A stretch of DNA of 64,000 nucleotides from CAIKMD01 sp963740675 (lineage in GTDB: Bacteria; Pseudomonadota; Alphaproteobacteria; ATCC43930; CGMCC-115725): contig CAVUFS010000001.1 in the NCBI GenBank assembly GCA_963740675.1, positions 806,001-870,000 on the forward strand. The letters run 5' to 3'. The notes beneath the pieces are model-generated. The model was not told where the DNA came from and searched no databases. It saw only the letters and a program-made list of their open reading frames with translations. The position numbers were made by a program, and so were the translations under genes. The number at the start of each line of letters is the position of its first letter. The stretch's first letter is position 1. This document shows positions 35,528-44,289 of the stretch, in pieces.

Positions 35528-36322
35528 TCAGCGGCCTTTAAATTCCGGTTTGCGCTTCTCGTTGAAGGCGCGGATGCCTTCGCGGCGATCCTCGGTCGGG
35601 ACCAGCTTGTTGTAGCATTCGATCTCGAAGCGCATCGCCGCGGCGAGATCCTTTTGCAGCCCGCCATGGATCGAGCGCCGCGCTTCTTTCACCGCGATCG
35701 GCGCATTGTTGGCGATGCGCGTCGCCGTCTCCAGCGCCGCCGGCATCAGCGCGTCCGGTTCGTAAAGCGCGTTGACCACGCCCCATTCCAGCGCCTGCGC
35801 TGCTTCGAAAGGCTTGCCGGTGAGGATGATCTCCTTGGCGCGGCGTTCGCCGACCGCGCGCGGCAGCGTCTGTGTGCCACCGGCACCGGGCATCAGGCCG
35901 AGCGTCACCTCGGTCAGCGCGAATCGCGCGCCCTTAACCGCATAGGCGAAATCGCAAGCCAGCAGCATCTCTAGCCCGCCGGCAAAGGCATGGCCGTTGG
36001 CGGCGGCGATCACCGGTACCGGGCATTCGATCAGCGCCTTGAATTGCTCTTCGATGATGACGTGCTGCGCCATCCATTGCGCCTCGCTGAGCGTGTTGCG
36101 CTCTTTGAGATCGGCGCCGGCGCAGAAGGCACGGTCGCCCGCGCCGGTCAGTACGATGCAGCGCGGCAGTGTTGCGCCGGTGGCAAGCTCCTGCCACAGC
36201 GACAGCAGGTCGCGCATCATCTGCGTGTTGAACGCGTTCGCGACGTCGGGACGGTTCAACGTCACGCGCAGCACGTGAGGTGCCGGCGTGTCGGTGAGAA
36301 TGGTTTGATAGGGCCCGGTCAT
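35528..36322 (-). CDS. Enoyl-CoA hydratase/isomerase family protein
   Basis: 264 residues of crotonase fold. Oxyanion-hole stretches are AFCAGADLKERN and NGHAFAGGLEMLLACDFAYA; a catalytic Glu lies in FALTEVTLGLMPGAGGTQTL. It would hydrate the product of the adjacent acyl-CoA dehydrogenase, 1 base downstream. Together they look like part of a short or branched acyl-CoA pathway, consistent with the Liv-type transporter and beta-hydroxyacid dehydrogenase nearby. Confidence 0.9.
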   Translation of the reverse strand: MTGPYQTILTDTPAPHVLRVTLNRPDVANAFNTQMMRDLLSLWQELATGATLPRCIVLTGAGDRAFCAGADLKERNTLSEAQWMAQHVIIEEQFKALIECPVPVIAAANGHAFAGGLEMLLACDFAYAVKGARFALTEVTLGLMPGAGGTQTLPRAVGERRAKEIILTGKPFEAAQALEWGVVNALYEPDALMPAALETATRIANNAPIAVKEARRSIHGGLQKDLAAAMRFEIECYNKLVPTEDRREGIRAFNEKRKPEFKGR

Positions 36323-36358
36323 TTGCCGGACCCACGCTAGGTTGCGCTTAGGAAAGCG

Positions 36359-36565
36359 TCAACGCCGGAGCAGCTCGGATGTCGCGGTGAGAACCCGGCG
36401 CCAGATCGCCTGGGCGATGTCGTCGCCGATATCGACCGCGCGTTCGGCACGAGCGAGGACGTGGTCGATGGCGTCGACGCCGTATTTGCCGATCAGATCT
36501 TCGGCGATGCGCCGCGCTTCGTTTTTGTCGAAATCGTTCATCGTGAAAGTTGCTGCTGCGATCAT
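36359..36565 (-). CDS. Small helical protein of unknown function
   Basis: 68 residues, FDKNEARRIAEDLIGKYGVD then HVLARAERAVDIGDDIAQAI, all helical. Starting at ATG 36565 it overlaps the upstream gene stop by 4 bases (ATGA), so translation is coupled. ATG 36541 is the alternative. Confidence 0.6.
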   Translation of the reverse strand: MIAAATFTMNDFDKNEARRIAEDLIGKYGVDAIDHVLARAERAVDIGDDIAQAIWRRVLTATSELLRR

Positions 36566-36792
36566 GCGGCGATCGGCTCCTGGAGGATCAGATGATCGAT
36601 GTGATGACGGAACCATTCGACCATCTCGGCATCGGCCGGCTCGCGTGCGTCGAAGCGGCGCGGCCCGGCGACAAGGCCGAGAAGGTTGCGCTCCTCGGCG
36701 AGATCGAGAGTGGTGGCGATCGCTTCGCCTTTATCCGTCGCACGCACCATCGCGGCAGGACGGCCATCGCAGGTCACGGTGAAGATCCGCAT
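36562..36792 (-). CDS. Small protein of unknown function
   Basis: 76 residues from ATG 36792, MRIFTVTCDGRPAAMVRATD then KGEAIATTLDLAEERNLLGL. The start may be either of two earlier in-frame ATG codons up to 36801. It forms a two-gene unit with the following helical protein. The region upstream is unusually AT-rich. Confidence 0.55.
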   Translation of the reverse strand: MRIFTVTCDGRPAAMVRATDKGEAIATTLDLAEERNLLGLVAGPRRFDAREPADAEMVEWFRHHIDHLILQEPIAA

Positions 36793-36834
36793 TATCATCA
36801 TCCTTCAACCAACGTCGAACGAACGAGGCAGAGT

Positions 36835-36965
36835 TTAAGTGTTTTGAAACGTAATTCAATCGAATTATCGATATTTACTATATAAATTCGAGCTTTAGCT
36901 TCGCCATTATTGGTTAATTCGCACTTTATCGTTAATACGAAGGTGGAATTGTAGTTAATACCGGA
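36835..36965. other. AT-rich intergenic island
   Basis: About 130 bases with AT content far above the neighbourhood (for example TTCAATCGAATTATCGATAT and TAATTCGCACTTTATCGTTA). No frame is coding. It is upstream of the small minus-strand gene pair and downstream of the VOC gene, so it is a candidate promoter region or nucleoid-protein site. Confidence 0.6.
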
Positions 36966-36971
36966 GAGTAT

Positions 36972-37529
36972 TCATTCCGGCGTGTAGTCGGCGATGATGC
37001 GCGCCGTGCGGCTGCGCCATTCCTCTGCGGTGGTGAAGCCGGGAAGGGTGCGGGCGAGGGCTTCGCTGCGCTTCATGATCTCGTCCTCGGGGAGGTCGAA
37101 ATCCATCTCCTCGCGGATCGGTTGGTGCACATACCAGGGCGTGTCGCAATAAACCTCGATGCGGTTGCCCTCGGGATCGCGGAAATAGATCGACCAGGCA
37201 TGGCCGTGGCAGATCGGATGCACATCGCTCGCGGTCGGCTCATTGCGGACACGCTTATAGAAAGCGCGCACCTCGCCGAGTGTGCCGACGCGGAAGGAAA
37301 GCTGGTTGATCACCTTGTCGCCATGGCCGGGCGGGCGGCCGGCGACCAGCACGACCTGATGATGCTCGCGCGGATTGCGGCTGAAGAACATCATCTGTGC
37401 GCCGTGCAGCGGGCCTTCATCGGTGATCGGGAAGCCCATCACGCGGTGATAGAAATCGGCCATCTTCGGCAGATCGGTCACATAGATGCCGACATGGGCG
37501 AATTGCAGATCGATCGGCTGCTGCGGCAT
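36972..37529 (-). CDS. VOC family protein (extradiol dioxygenase-like)
   Basis: 185 residues. QFAHVGIYVTDLPKMADFYH provides the first metal His, and HGHAWSIYFRDPEGNRIEVY a second His and the Glu. The C-terminal extension (EEMDFDLPEDEIMKRSEALA) occurs in biphenyl/catechol 2,3-dioxygenase-like proteins. It may cleave a catechol, though many homologues are not dioxygenases. ATG 37550 would add seven residues. Divergent from livH. Confidence 0.82.
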   Translation of the reverse strand: MPQQPIDLQFAHVGIYVTDLPKMADFYHRVMGFPITDEGPLHGAQMMFFSRNPREHHQVVLVAGRPPGHGDKVINQLSFRVGTLGEVRAFYKRVRNEPTASDVHPICHGHAWSIYFRDPEGNRIEVYCDTPWYVHQPIREEMDFDLPEDEIMKRSEALARTLPGFTTAEEWRSRTARIIADYTPE

Positions 37530-37686
37530 GGTCCTGGCCTCTTCTCGCACTTGCTCAAAAACCTAGCGCAGGGCTTACCCGCGCGAAAGAGCGTGGCACA
37601 ACGAGCACTGGCAAAGCGCGCGCGCTTCGGACAAACTGCCGGTAAGGCAAGAGCCAGATAAAAGACGGCGGCACCTAAAGAGTGGG

Positions 37687-37699
37687 CTGACGTCGTCAG
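37687..37699. promoter_or_regulatory. Palindrome CTGACG-T-CGTCAG in the livH leader
   Basis: A perfect 6-bp inverted repeat with one central base lies between the divergent VOC gene and livH, immediately before the livH ribosome-binding site (GGGGAGG). It could be an operator; no regulator gene is adjacent. Confidence 0.45.
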
Positions 37700-37708
37700 G
37701 GGAGGATT

Positions 37709-38581
37709 ATGTTCGCGGATCTGTTGCTCAATGCAATCGTATCCGGAATCGTGCTCGGCGGCTTTTACGCGGCGGTTTCCGTCGGGCTCGCGATCTCCTT
37801 CGGCATGCTCGATATCGGTAACCTCGCGCATCCTGCCTTCGTCATCCTCGGCTCGTTCTGCGTCTATGTGCTGAATCAGCGCTGGGGCATCGACCCGCTG
37901 ATTGGCGCGATCTTGATCACGCCGCTGTTCTTCGTGCTCGGCGCGGGGCTCTACGGCGTCTATCACTATTCCTTCGAGCGGCGCGGCGAGGAAGGCTTGC
38001 GCGGCCTCGCTTTCTTCTTCGGTATTCTTTTCATCACCGAAGTCGCGCTGATCCTCGGCTTCGGCGTCGATTACCGCTTCGTCCAGGCCTTCTACATCGA
38101 CAACACGCTGCATATCGGCTTTATCGATCTCGCCTGGCGCACGTTGGTGCCGTGCATCGCCGCCTTGGTGATGATCGGCGCGCTGCAGCTCTTCATGTCG
38201 CGCACCTATATCGGCCGCGCCATCCTGGCCGTATCGCAGGACAGCCTGGCGCTGCGGCTGATGTCGATCAATCCGAGCCGCGTGAAGCTGATCGCCTTCT
38301 CGTTGTCGATGGCGACGGCGGCGATCGCCGGCGCGCTGCTCATCATCATCCAGCCGGTCGAGCCCTCGATCGGCCGCGACTATATCGGGCGTGTCTTCGC
38401 CATCGTCGTGCTGGGCGGCATGGGCAGCTTTCCCGGCATGCTCTGCGCCGCGATCCTGCTGGGTGTCGCCGAAAGCCTCACCGCGACCTTCTACGGCCCG
38501 TCCTGGGCGCCGGCCGTGTCCTTCGGCATCCTGCTGCTGACCTTGGCGTTCCGCCCCGCCGGCATTCTGGGGCGCGTATGA
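37709..38581 (+). CDS. livH: Branched-chain amino acid-type ABC transporter permease LivH
   Basis: 290 residues and about eight membrane helices. Family stretches are GIVLGGFYAAVSVGLAISFG, MLDIGNLAHPAFVILGSF and the coupling region AVSQDSLALRLMSINPSRVK. First gene of livHMGF; its stop overlaps the livM start by 4 bases. No Liv-type binding protein gene accompanies it. Confidence 0.92.
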   Translation: MFADLLLNAIVSGIVLGGFYAAVSVGLAISFGMLDIGNLAHPAFVILGSFCVYVLNQRWGIDPLIGAILITPLFFVLGAGLYGVYHYSFERRGEEGLRGLAFFFGILFITEVALILGFGVDYRFVQAFYIDNTLHIGFIDLAWRTLVPCIAALVMIGALQLFMSRTYIGRAILAVSQDSLALRLMSINPSRVKLIAFSLSMATAAIAGALLIIIQPVEPSIGRDYIGRVFAIVVLGGMGSFPGMLCAAILLGVAESLTATFYGPSWAPAVSFGILLLTLAFRPAGILGRV

Positions 38582-39528
38582 AGAACAGCACCTTCTGCCT
38601 GCTGACCCTGGCTGTGGTGATCGCGATCTTTGCTGCCGCGATGTTCGCTGTCACCAACGACTATTTCTTCTTCGCCGGCTATGTCGTGCTGCAATACATC
38701 GTGCTGGCGACGGCGTGGAACATTCTCGGCGGCTATACCGGCTACATCAATTTCGGCACCGCCGGCTTCTTCGCCATCGGCGCTTATTCCTCGGTGGTGC
38801 TGCACAAGCTCTGGGGTCCGCCCATCCCGCTGTTGATTGTGGTCGGCGGCGTGCTCGCGGGTCTCGTCGGCCTCGGCATGGGCATGCTCACCTTGCGGCT
38901 GCGCGGTGTGTTTTTCGCCATCGGCACACTGGCGCTGGCGATCGTCGTCCAGACATTCGTGACGAATTGGGATTTCGTCGGCGGCTCGCGCGGCGTCTAC
39001 ATCATCCGCCCGGCGACAGCGCCGCTGCTCGGCACCTATATCCATTATCTCTTCTTGTTGATGCTTGCGCTCGCCGGTTTCTCGATCGCGCTGGCGCGTT
39101 GCATCGAGCACTCGACGTTGGGCTTCGGCCTCGCCGCGGTGCGCGATGACGAGCTGGCGGCCGAAGCCGCCGGCGTGCCGACGCTCAAATTGAAATTGAT
39201 CTCGACGGCGCTATCCGGTGCGCTGATGGGCATGGCCGGCGCGCCGCTGCCCTATTACGTCACCTATCTCGATCCGACCTCAGGCTTTAACCTCGCTTAT
39301 GCGGTCAATTCCATCGCCATGCCCCTGGTCGGCGGCATGACGAGCTGGGTCGGGCCGCTGGTCGGCGCGATTTTCCTCGGCACGATCCAGCAGACGGCGA
39401 CGGTCACGATCTCCTCCTCGCTCAATCTGCTGCTGGTCGGCGTGCTTCTGGTGCTGTTCGTCGTCGTCGCGCCCAACGGCATCATCGGTCTGTGGCAGCC
39501 GCGCCGCCGCGCACGGGGGCGGTCATGA
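38578..39528 (+). CDS. livM: Branched-chain amino acid-type ABC transporter permease LivM
   Basis: 316 residues. AWNILGGYTGYINFGTAGFF and AIGAYSSVVLHKLWG are diagnostic; the coupling loop reads AAVRDDELAAEAAGVPTLKL. About nine membrane helices. Both ends overlap neighbours by 4 bases (ATGA), which implies tight translational coupling in the livHMGF operon. Confidence 0.92.
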   Translation: MKNSTFCLLTLAVVIAIFAAAMFAVTNDYFFFAGYVVLQYIVLATAWNILGGYTGYINFGTAGFFAIGAYSSVVLHKLWGPPIPLLIVVGGVLAGLVGLGMGMLTLRLRGVFFAIGTLALAIVVQTFVTNWDFVGGSRGVYIIRPATAPLLGTYIHYLFLLMLALAGFSIALARCIEHSTLGFGLAAVRDDELAAEAAGVPTLKLKLISTALSGALMGMAGAPLPYYVTYLDPTSGFNLAYAVNSIAMPLVGGMTSWVGPLVGAIFLGTIQQTATVTISSSLNLLLVGVLLVLFVVVAPNGIIGLWQPRRRARGRS

Positions 39529-40262
39529 GCGACGCGCTGCTCCAAATCCAGTCGCTCGGCAAACGCTTCGGCGGCTTCGTCGCGTTGGACGACATCTCGC
39601 TCGACATCAACGAGGGCGAGCGCGTTGGGCTCATTGGTCCCAACGGCTCGGGCAAGAGCACGCTGGTCAATTGCCTCTCCGGCGCGTTGCGGCATGACGG
39701 CGGCAAGGTGCGCTTCGATGGTCACGCTTTCGATCGGCTTCCCGCTTATCAACGCACGCGGCTTGGCCTCGCGCGCAGCTTCCAACTGCCGAAGCCGTTC
39801 CGCAGTCTGACCGTCGTACAGAATCTGCACGTGCCGCTGCTTTTCACGGCTAAGCACCGCGCCGGCGCGCATCTCTCCACCGCAGAGATCGACGCGCGCT
39901 GCGAGGAGCTGCTGCACATGGTGGCGCTCGAAGGCAAGGCGCGGGCACAGCCGCGCGACCTGACGCAGATCGAGATGCGCAAGCTCGAACTGGCGCGCGC
40001 CATGGCGGCGGCGCCAAAGCTGCTGATCGCCGACGAGGCGATGGCCGGTCTGTCGCATTCCGAGGTCGACGACATCCTGGCACTGCTGGTGAAGCTCAAC
40101 CAATCGGGCGTCACCGTCATCTTGATCGAGCACATTATGCGCGCGGTGATGAGCTTCTCGCAGCGCCTCATCTGCCTCGTCGCCGGCAAGAAGATCGCTG
40201 ACGGCCTGCCGCAGGACGTCGTGCGCAACCCCGATGTCGAGCGAGCCTATCTTGGCGAGTAG
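39525..40262 (+). CDS. livG: ABC transporter ATP-binding protein LivG
   Basis: 245 residues. Walker A is GPNGSGKST, followed by a Q-loop region near RSFQLPKPFR. The signature region reads LTQIEMRKLELARAMAAAPK, where the canonical LSxGQ is replaced by LTQIE, and Walker B is LLIADEAMAGLS with the Glu kept. LivG proteins often have a variable signature, so activity is expected in partnership with LivF. Confidence 0.9.
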   Translation: MSDALLQIQSLGKRFGGFVALDDISLDINEGERVGLIGPNGSGKSTLVNCLSGALRHDGGKVRFDGHAFDRLPAYQRTRLGLARSFQLPKPFRSLTVVQNLHVPLLFTAKHRAGAHLSTAEIDARCEELLHMVALEGKARAQPRDLTQIEMRKLELARAMAAAPKLLIADEAMAGLSHSEVDDILALLVKLNQSGVTVILIEHIMRAVMSFSQRLICLVAGKKIADGLPQDVVRNPDVERAYLGE

Positions 40263-40983
40263 CCTCCATATCGAAGGCCTCTCGGCCGCCTATGGCGCGG
40301 TGCGCGTGCTCGAGGACGTCTCGATCGCGGTCGAGAGCGGCCAGACCGTTGCGCTCCTGGGCACCAACGGCAACGGCAAAAGCACGCTGATGAAATGCGT
40401 GATGGGCCTGCTGCGTCCGAGCGCCGGCACGGTCAGCGCCGAGCTCGACGGCAAGCGCCACGATCTGAGCAAGCTCACCACCGAAGAGATCGTCGACCTC
40501 GGCATCGCTCTCGTGCCGGAGGGACGGCGGCTCTTTCCGAAGCTGACCGTCGAGGAAAATCTCCATCTCGGCGCTTATCGCAAGCTCGCGCGCGAGCAGC
40601 TTCAGCGCAATCTCAAGCATAGTTACGATACCTTCCCGGTGCTTTATGAGCGCCGCCGCCAACTCGCCGGCAGCATGAGCGGCGGCGAGCAGCAGATGCT
40701 GGCACTGGCGCGCGCGCTGATGTCGGCGCCGCGCATCTTGTTGATCGACGAACCATCGGTCGGCTTGGCGCCGTTGCTGGTCCGCCGCGTGATCGAGAAG
40801 ATCAAGGAGCTGCAGCGCGATTTTCAGCTCACCGTGCTCATGGCCGAGCAGAATTTCGCCCAGGCGATTCGCATCGCGGATCGCGGCTATGTCATCGTCC
40901 ATGGCAAGATCGCCTTCGCCGGCAAATCGCCGGAAGAGCTCAACAACAACGAGCTGATCCGGAAATTCTATCTGGGGCTGTGA
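40234..40983 (+). CDS. livF: ABC transporter ATP-binding protein LivF
   Basis: 249 residues with Walker A GTNGNGKST, signature SMSGGEQQMLALARAL and Walker B ILLIDEPSVGLAP. The ATG at 40234 overlaps livG by 29 bases; TTG 40252 is an alternative closer to family starts. Last gene of the operon; a nested repetitive element follows. Confidence 0.92.
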   Translation: MSSEPILASSLHIEGLSAAYGAVRVLEDVSIAVESGQTVALLGTNGNGKSTLMKCVMGLLRPSAGTVSAELDGKRHDLSKLTTEEIVDLGIALVPEGRRLFPKLTVEENLHLGAYRKLAREQLQRNLKHSYDTFPVLYERRRQLAGSMSGGEQQMLALARALMSAPRILLIDEPSVGLAPLLVRRVIEKIKELQRDFQLTVLMAEQNFAQAIRIADRGYVIVHGKIAFAGKSPEELNNNELIRKFYLGL

Positions 40984-41015
40984 GGCGGGATTTTTTGCTG
41001 ATGCGCTTTTAAGGC

Positions 41016-41123
41016 CGTCATTGCGAGGAGCGGAGCGCGCGACGAAGCAATCCAGAGTCGCGCGATCAAAACTGGATTGCTTCGCCCTCATCCCGAGCTT
41101 GTCGAGGGACGCTCGCAATGACG
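41016..41123. repeat. Nested inverted-repeat element (REP/MITE-like)
   Basis: Outer arms CGTCATTGCGAG (41016-41027) and CTCGCAATGACG (41112-41123) match over 12 bases; inner arms GAAGCAATCCAG (41044-41055) and CTGGATTGCTTC (41072-41083) match over 12. This is the layout of widespread alphaproteobacterial intergenic repeats. It ends 22 bases before the dehydrogenase start and may serve as the livF terminator. Confidence 0.8.
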
Positions 41124-41145
41124 AATGGTCGACGAGGTATTGCAG

Positions 41146-42017
41146 ATGACAACTGTCGGCATCGTTGGGCTTGGCATCATGGGCGGTGCGATCGCCCGCA
41201 ATCTCCTCGCGGCCGGCATGCAGGTGCGCGGCTACGATGTTGATACGGCGCGCTTTGACGCGCTCACGCAGGGCGGCGTCGCGACCAAATCCGCGGGCGA
41301 GGCGGCGCAAGGTGCGGATGTCGTGCTGAGCAGCCTGCCGAGCATCAAGGCGCTGGACGAGACCGTCGCGAGCCTGCTTGCAGCGAAGGCAGCGGATCTC
41401 GTCGTCGCCGAGCTCAGCACGCTTGCCGATCGAGGCGAAAGAGAAAGCGCGTGTGCGCGCTAGCAGGCGGCGGCATCACGCTGCTCGATTGCCCGCTTTC
41501 CGGCACCGGCGCGCAGGCGGTGACGCGCGATCTTGCGGTCTATGCCAGCGGCGAGCGCGCGGCTTACGACCGTGCCGAGCCGGTCTTTCGCGGCTTCGCG
41601 CGCGCGACGCATTATCTCGGCGCGTTCGGCAATGGCAGCAAGATGAAATTCATCGCCAATCTGCTGGTCGCCGTGCACAACGTCGCCAGCGCCGAGGCGA
41701 TGGTGCTCGGCACGAAGGCTGGGCTCGATCCCGACACCATCGTCAAGGTCATCGCCTCGGGCGCGGGCAATTCGCGCGTCTTCGAGTTGCGCGCGCCGCT
41801 GATGGCGAAGAACGACTACACGCCGACCATGAAGATCGACATCTGGCAGAAGGACATGGCGATCATCGCCGAATTCGCTCAAACACTCGGCGTGCCGGTG
41901 CCGACTTTCACCGCCAGCGCGCCGATCTATGACGCGGCGCAAGCGGCGGGACTGGGCGGCGAGGACACCGCCGCCGTCGCGGAGATCATCGCCAAACGGG
42001 CGGGGCTCAAACGATAA
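41146..42017 (+). pseudogene. 3-hydroxyisobutyrate dehydrogenase-like beta-hydroxyacid dehydrogenase, doubly frameshifted
   Basis: The N-terminal Rossmann part (VGIVGLGIMGGAIARNLLAA) begins at ATG 41146 and stops at 41463. A one-base excess near 41425 moves it to PIEAKEKAR, and a second near 41456 moves it to ALAGGGITLLDCPLSGTGAQ, after which it reads to 42017. The substrate motif DCPLSGTGAQA and the catalytic-Lys region GSKMKFIANLLVAVHNVASA are intact. Repaired length is about 290 residues, normal for the family. It lies between livHMGF and two binding proteins. Confidence 0.82.
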
Positions 42018-42034
42018 AGCAAAGGGGGAGGGAC

Positions 42035-43048
42035 ATGCGGCTTGTATCCGGGCTCTTTGTCGCGACTGGCGTCGTGGCGTTTCTGCTGGCCGGGGCGGTC
42101 GCGCCGGTGCGCGCGGAAGCGATCAAAATCGGCACCTTGAAACAGGCGCCTTACGGCGTCGCCTCGATAGCGCAGCAGAAAGGCTATTTCACAGCCGAAG
42201 GGCTCGATGTCGATATCGTCACGTTCGATTCCGCCGAGCCTGTGCCGGTCGGCATCGTCTCGGGCGATCTCGCGTTCGGCATCGTTGGCACTTCCGCCGC
42301 GATGTTCAGCCTCGCGGCGCAAAATGCGCTCAAGCTGATCGGCGGCAATCAGCGAGAAGTGCCGCATTTCCAATACGAGGCCATCGTCGCCTCGAAACGC
42401 GCTTATGCGGCCGGCCTGACCGCGGCCAACGGCTTCGGCGGACATTCGGCGACGGTCACGCAAATCGGCTCGCCGCCGCATTACGGTCTGGCGTTACTTG
42501 CGGATAAATATCACGTCGATCTGAGCGGCGTGCGCATTCTGGCCTTGCAAACCATTCCGAATGAGGTCTCGGCGCTGGTCGGGGGCCAGGCTGATTTCGG
42601 CCTACTGCCCGCAACGGCGATCCTCACTCCGGTTGAGCGCGGCGACGTCAAACTGCTTGGCTGGGCCGGCGACGAAGTGCGCTGGCAGTTGAGCGTCGTC
42701 GTGACCGGGACGAAGACGGTGAATGCGAATCCCGATCTCGTCCAGCGTTTCCTGCGCGCCTTGCGCAAGGGCATGCGCGACTACCACGACGCTTTCGCCG
42801 GTCCGGGCGAAACGCGCGTCGACGGGCCGAGCGCGCCGGAAATCTACGCGATGCTCGGGAAATTCACCGGCCAAACGGCGCAGCAGCTCAAGGGCGGCAT
42901 CGCCTATGTCGATCCCGAAGCGCGCGTCGACGCGAAAGACATCGCGCACCAGATCGAATGGTTCAAGGCGCAGGGGATGGTGAAAGGCGAGCTCGATCCC
43001 GCCACCTTCATCGATAAGCGCTATGCGCTGACCCTACCCGAGAAATAG
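42035..43048 (+). CDS. NMT1/THI5-type ABC transporter substrate-binding protein (paralogue 2)
   Basis: 337 residues with a signal peptide (cut after VRA). The body aligns with the 29563 and 43056 proteins: IKIGTLKQAPYGVASIAQQK, GYFTAEGLDVDIVTFDSAEP, GDVKLLGWAGDEVRWQLSVV, YVDPEARVDAKDIAHQIEWF and a final DKRYALTLPEK. GGGGGAGGG precedes the ATG. Downstream of livHMGF on the same strand, so it is a candidate binding protein for that transporter even though its fold family normally pairs with SsuBC-type permeases. Confidence 0.87.
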   Translation: MRLVSGLFVATGVVAFLLAGAVAPVRAEAIKIGTLKQAPYGVASIAQQKGYFTAEGLDVDIVTFDSAEPVPVGIVSGDLAFGIVGTSAAMFSLAAQNALKLIGGNQREVPHFQYEAIVASKRAYAAGLTAANGFGGHSATVTQIGSPPHYGLALLADKYHVDLSGVRILALQTIPNEVSALVGGQADFGLLPATAILTPVERGDVKLLGWAGDEVRWQLSVVVTGTKTVNANPDLVQRFLRALRKGMRDYHDAFAGPGETRVDGPSAPEIYAMLGKFTGQTAQQLKGGIAYVDPEARVDAKDIAHQIEWFKAQGMVKGELDPATFIDKRYALTLPEK

Positions 43049-43055
43049 GCGCGAT

Positions 43056-44067
43056 ATGCCGAACCGAATGGCCAGAAGCTTCTGCGCCGCCGCGGCGATC
43101 GTCCTGGCGCTCCATGGTCGCTCGGCGCTCGCGGACGACACGGTGAAGATCGGCGTCGTCAAGAATTCGGTCTACGGCCCGCTCTTCGTCGCGGAAAGTC
43201 GCGGCTATTTCACCGCGGAGAAGCTGAACGCCGAGCTCGTCTATTTCGATTCATCCTTGCTGATGGGGCCGGCGGTCGCCTCGGGCTCGATCGATTTCGC
43301 GGGCGGCAACGCCACGGCAGCGATCTACAATCTCGGCGGCCAGGGCGCGGTGCGCATCATCGCCGGTTTCGCCGAGGATTCGCCCGGCTTCCAACTCTTC
43401 GCCTTTGCCGCATCGAACAAGGCTTACGATGCGGGACTTGAAGAATGTCGCCGCGCTGTCCGGGCATACCGTCGCGGTGCAATCGCTCGGCGCGGCGGCG
43501 GGCTACATCCTCAGCCTGGTCGAGGCGAAATATCGTCTCGATCCGAAGACCGTTCGCGAGCTGCCGCTGCAATCGAATTCCAACATGATTTCGGCGGTGA
43601 CCGGCGGCACGGCGGATTCTTTCCTCGGCCCGCGACGCCCATCGTGCCGGTGACCCAGCGCGGCGATGCGAAGCTGCTTGGCTTCAGCGGCGATGAGGTG
43701 AAATGGCAATTGGGGACGATCTACACCGCAGCGAAAACGGCGAACGATCGACATGAGATGATCGAGCGCTTCCTCGCCGCCTATCGCAAAGGCATCCACG
43801 ATTACGACGATGCTTTCGTCGATGCGTCAGGCATGCGCCGCGACAGTGGCGACGCGCCCGCGATCCTCGACATCCTCGCCAAGCATCTCGATCAAACGCC
43901 GCAGGCGCTGAAGCCGGCACTCGGCTACGTCAATGCCGAGGGAAAGCTCGATGTGAAAGACATCCTGCGCCAGATCGCCTGGTACAAAAGCCAGGGCATG
44001 ATCAAGCCGGAGGTCAACGCCGAAGCGACGATCGACAAGCGCTACGTCGATACCGCTGGAAAAGTGA
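43056..44067 (+). pseudogene. NMT1/THI5-type substrate-binding protein (paralogue 3), three frameshifts
   Basis: Signal peptide (cut after SALA) and DTVKIGVVKNSVYGPLFVAE start the paralogue. After AYDAGL an extra base near 43439 shifts it to KNVAALSGHTVAVQSLGAAA; a missing base near 43631 returns it to TPIVPVTQRGDAKLLGFSGD; an extra A in the run at 44060-44063 hides the stop that should follow DKRYVDTAGK at 44065-44067. Without repair the frame stays open to 44303 and overlaps the autotransporter start, with a scrambled middle of about 65 residues and a spurious tail. Similarity to paralogue 2, 7 bases upstream, suggests tandem duplication. Confidence 0.82.
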
Positions 44068-44289
44068 GCGCCGTTTACACTTTTGCTTCGGACGAGCGGC
44101 GCGGCGGCATTCATCATTGCGCCCCGGCGCGATTAAAATTAATACGAATAATTGAATTTTACCTTCCGCCGGATGATGATATGCCCCGCTTCAATGAGGC
44201 GCTGCTTTTGCGCGCCCACGTCAGCGTGGATGAATCCCAGCGAGTCCCGCCTGTCGCTCCATCGAGGCCTTGGGATAGGGGGATTTTTA

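Noticed and set aside
38152..38577. Upstream extension of the LivM frame inside livH
   Set aside because: Arg/Ala-rich out-of-frame translation of livH; the ATGA overlap at 38578 gives the proper start.
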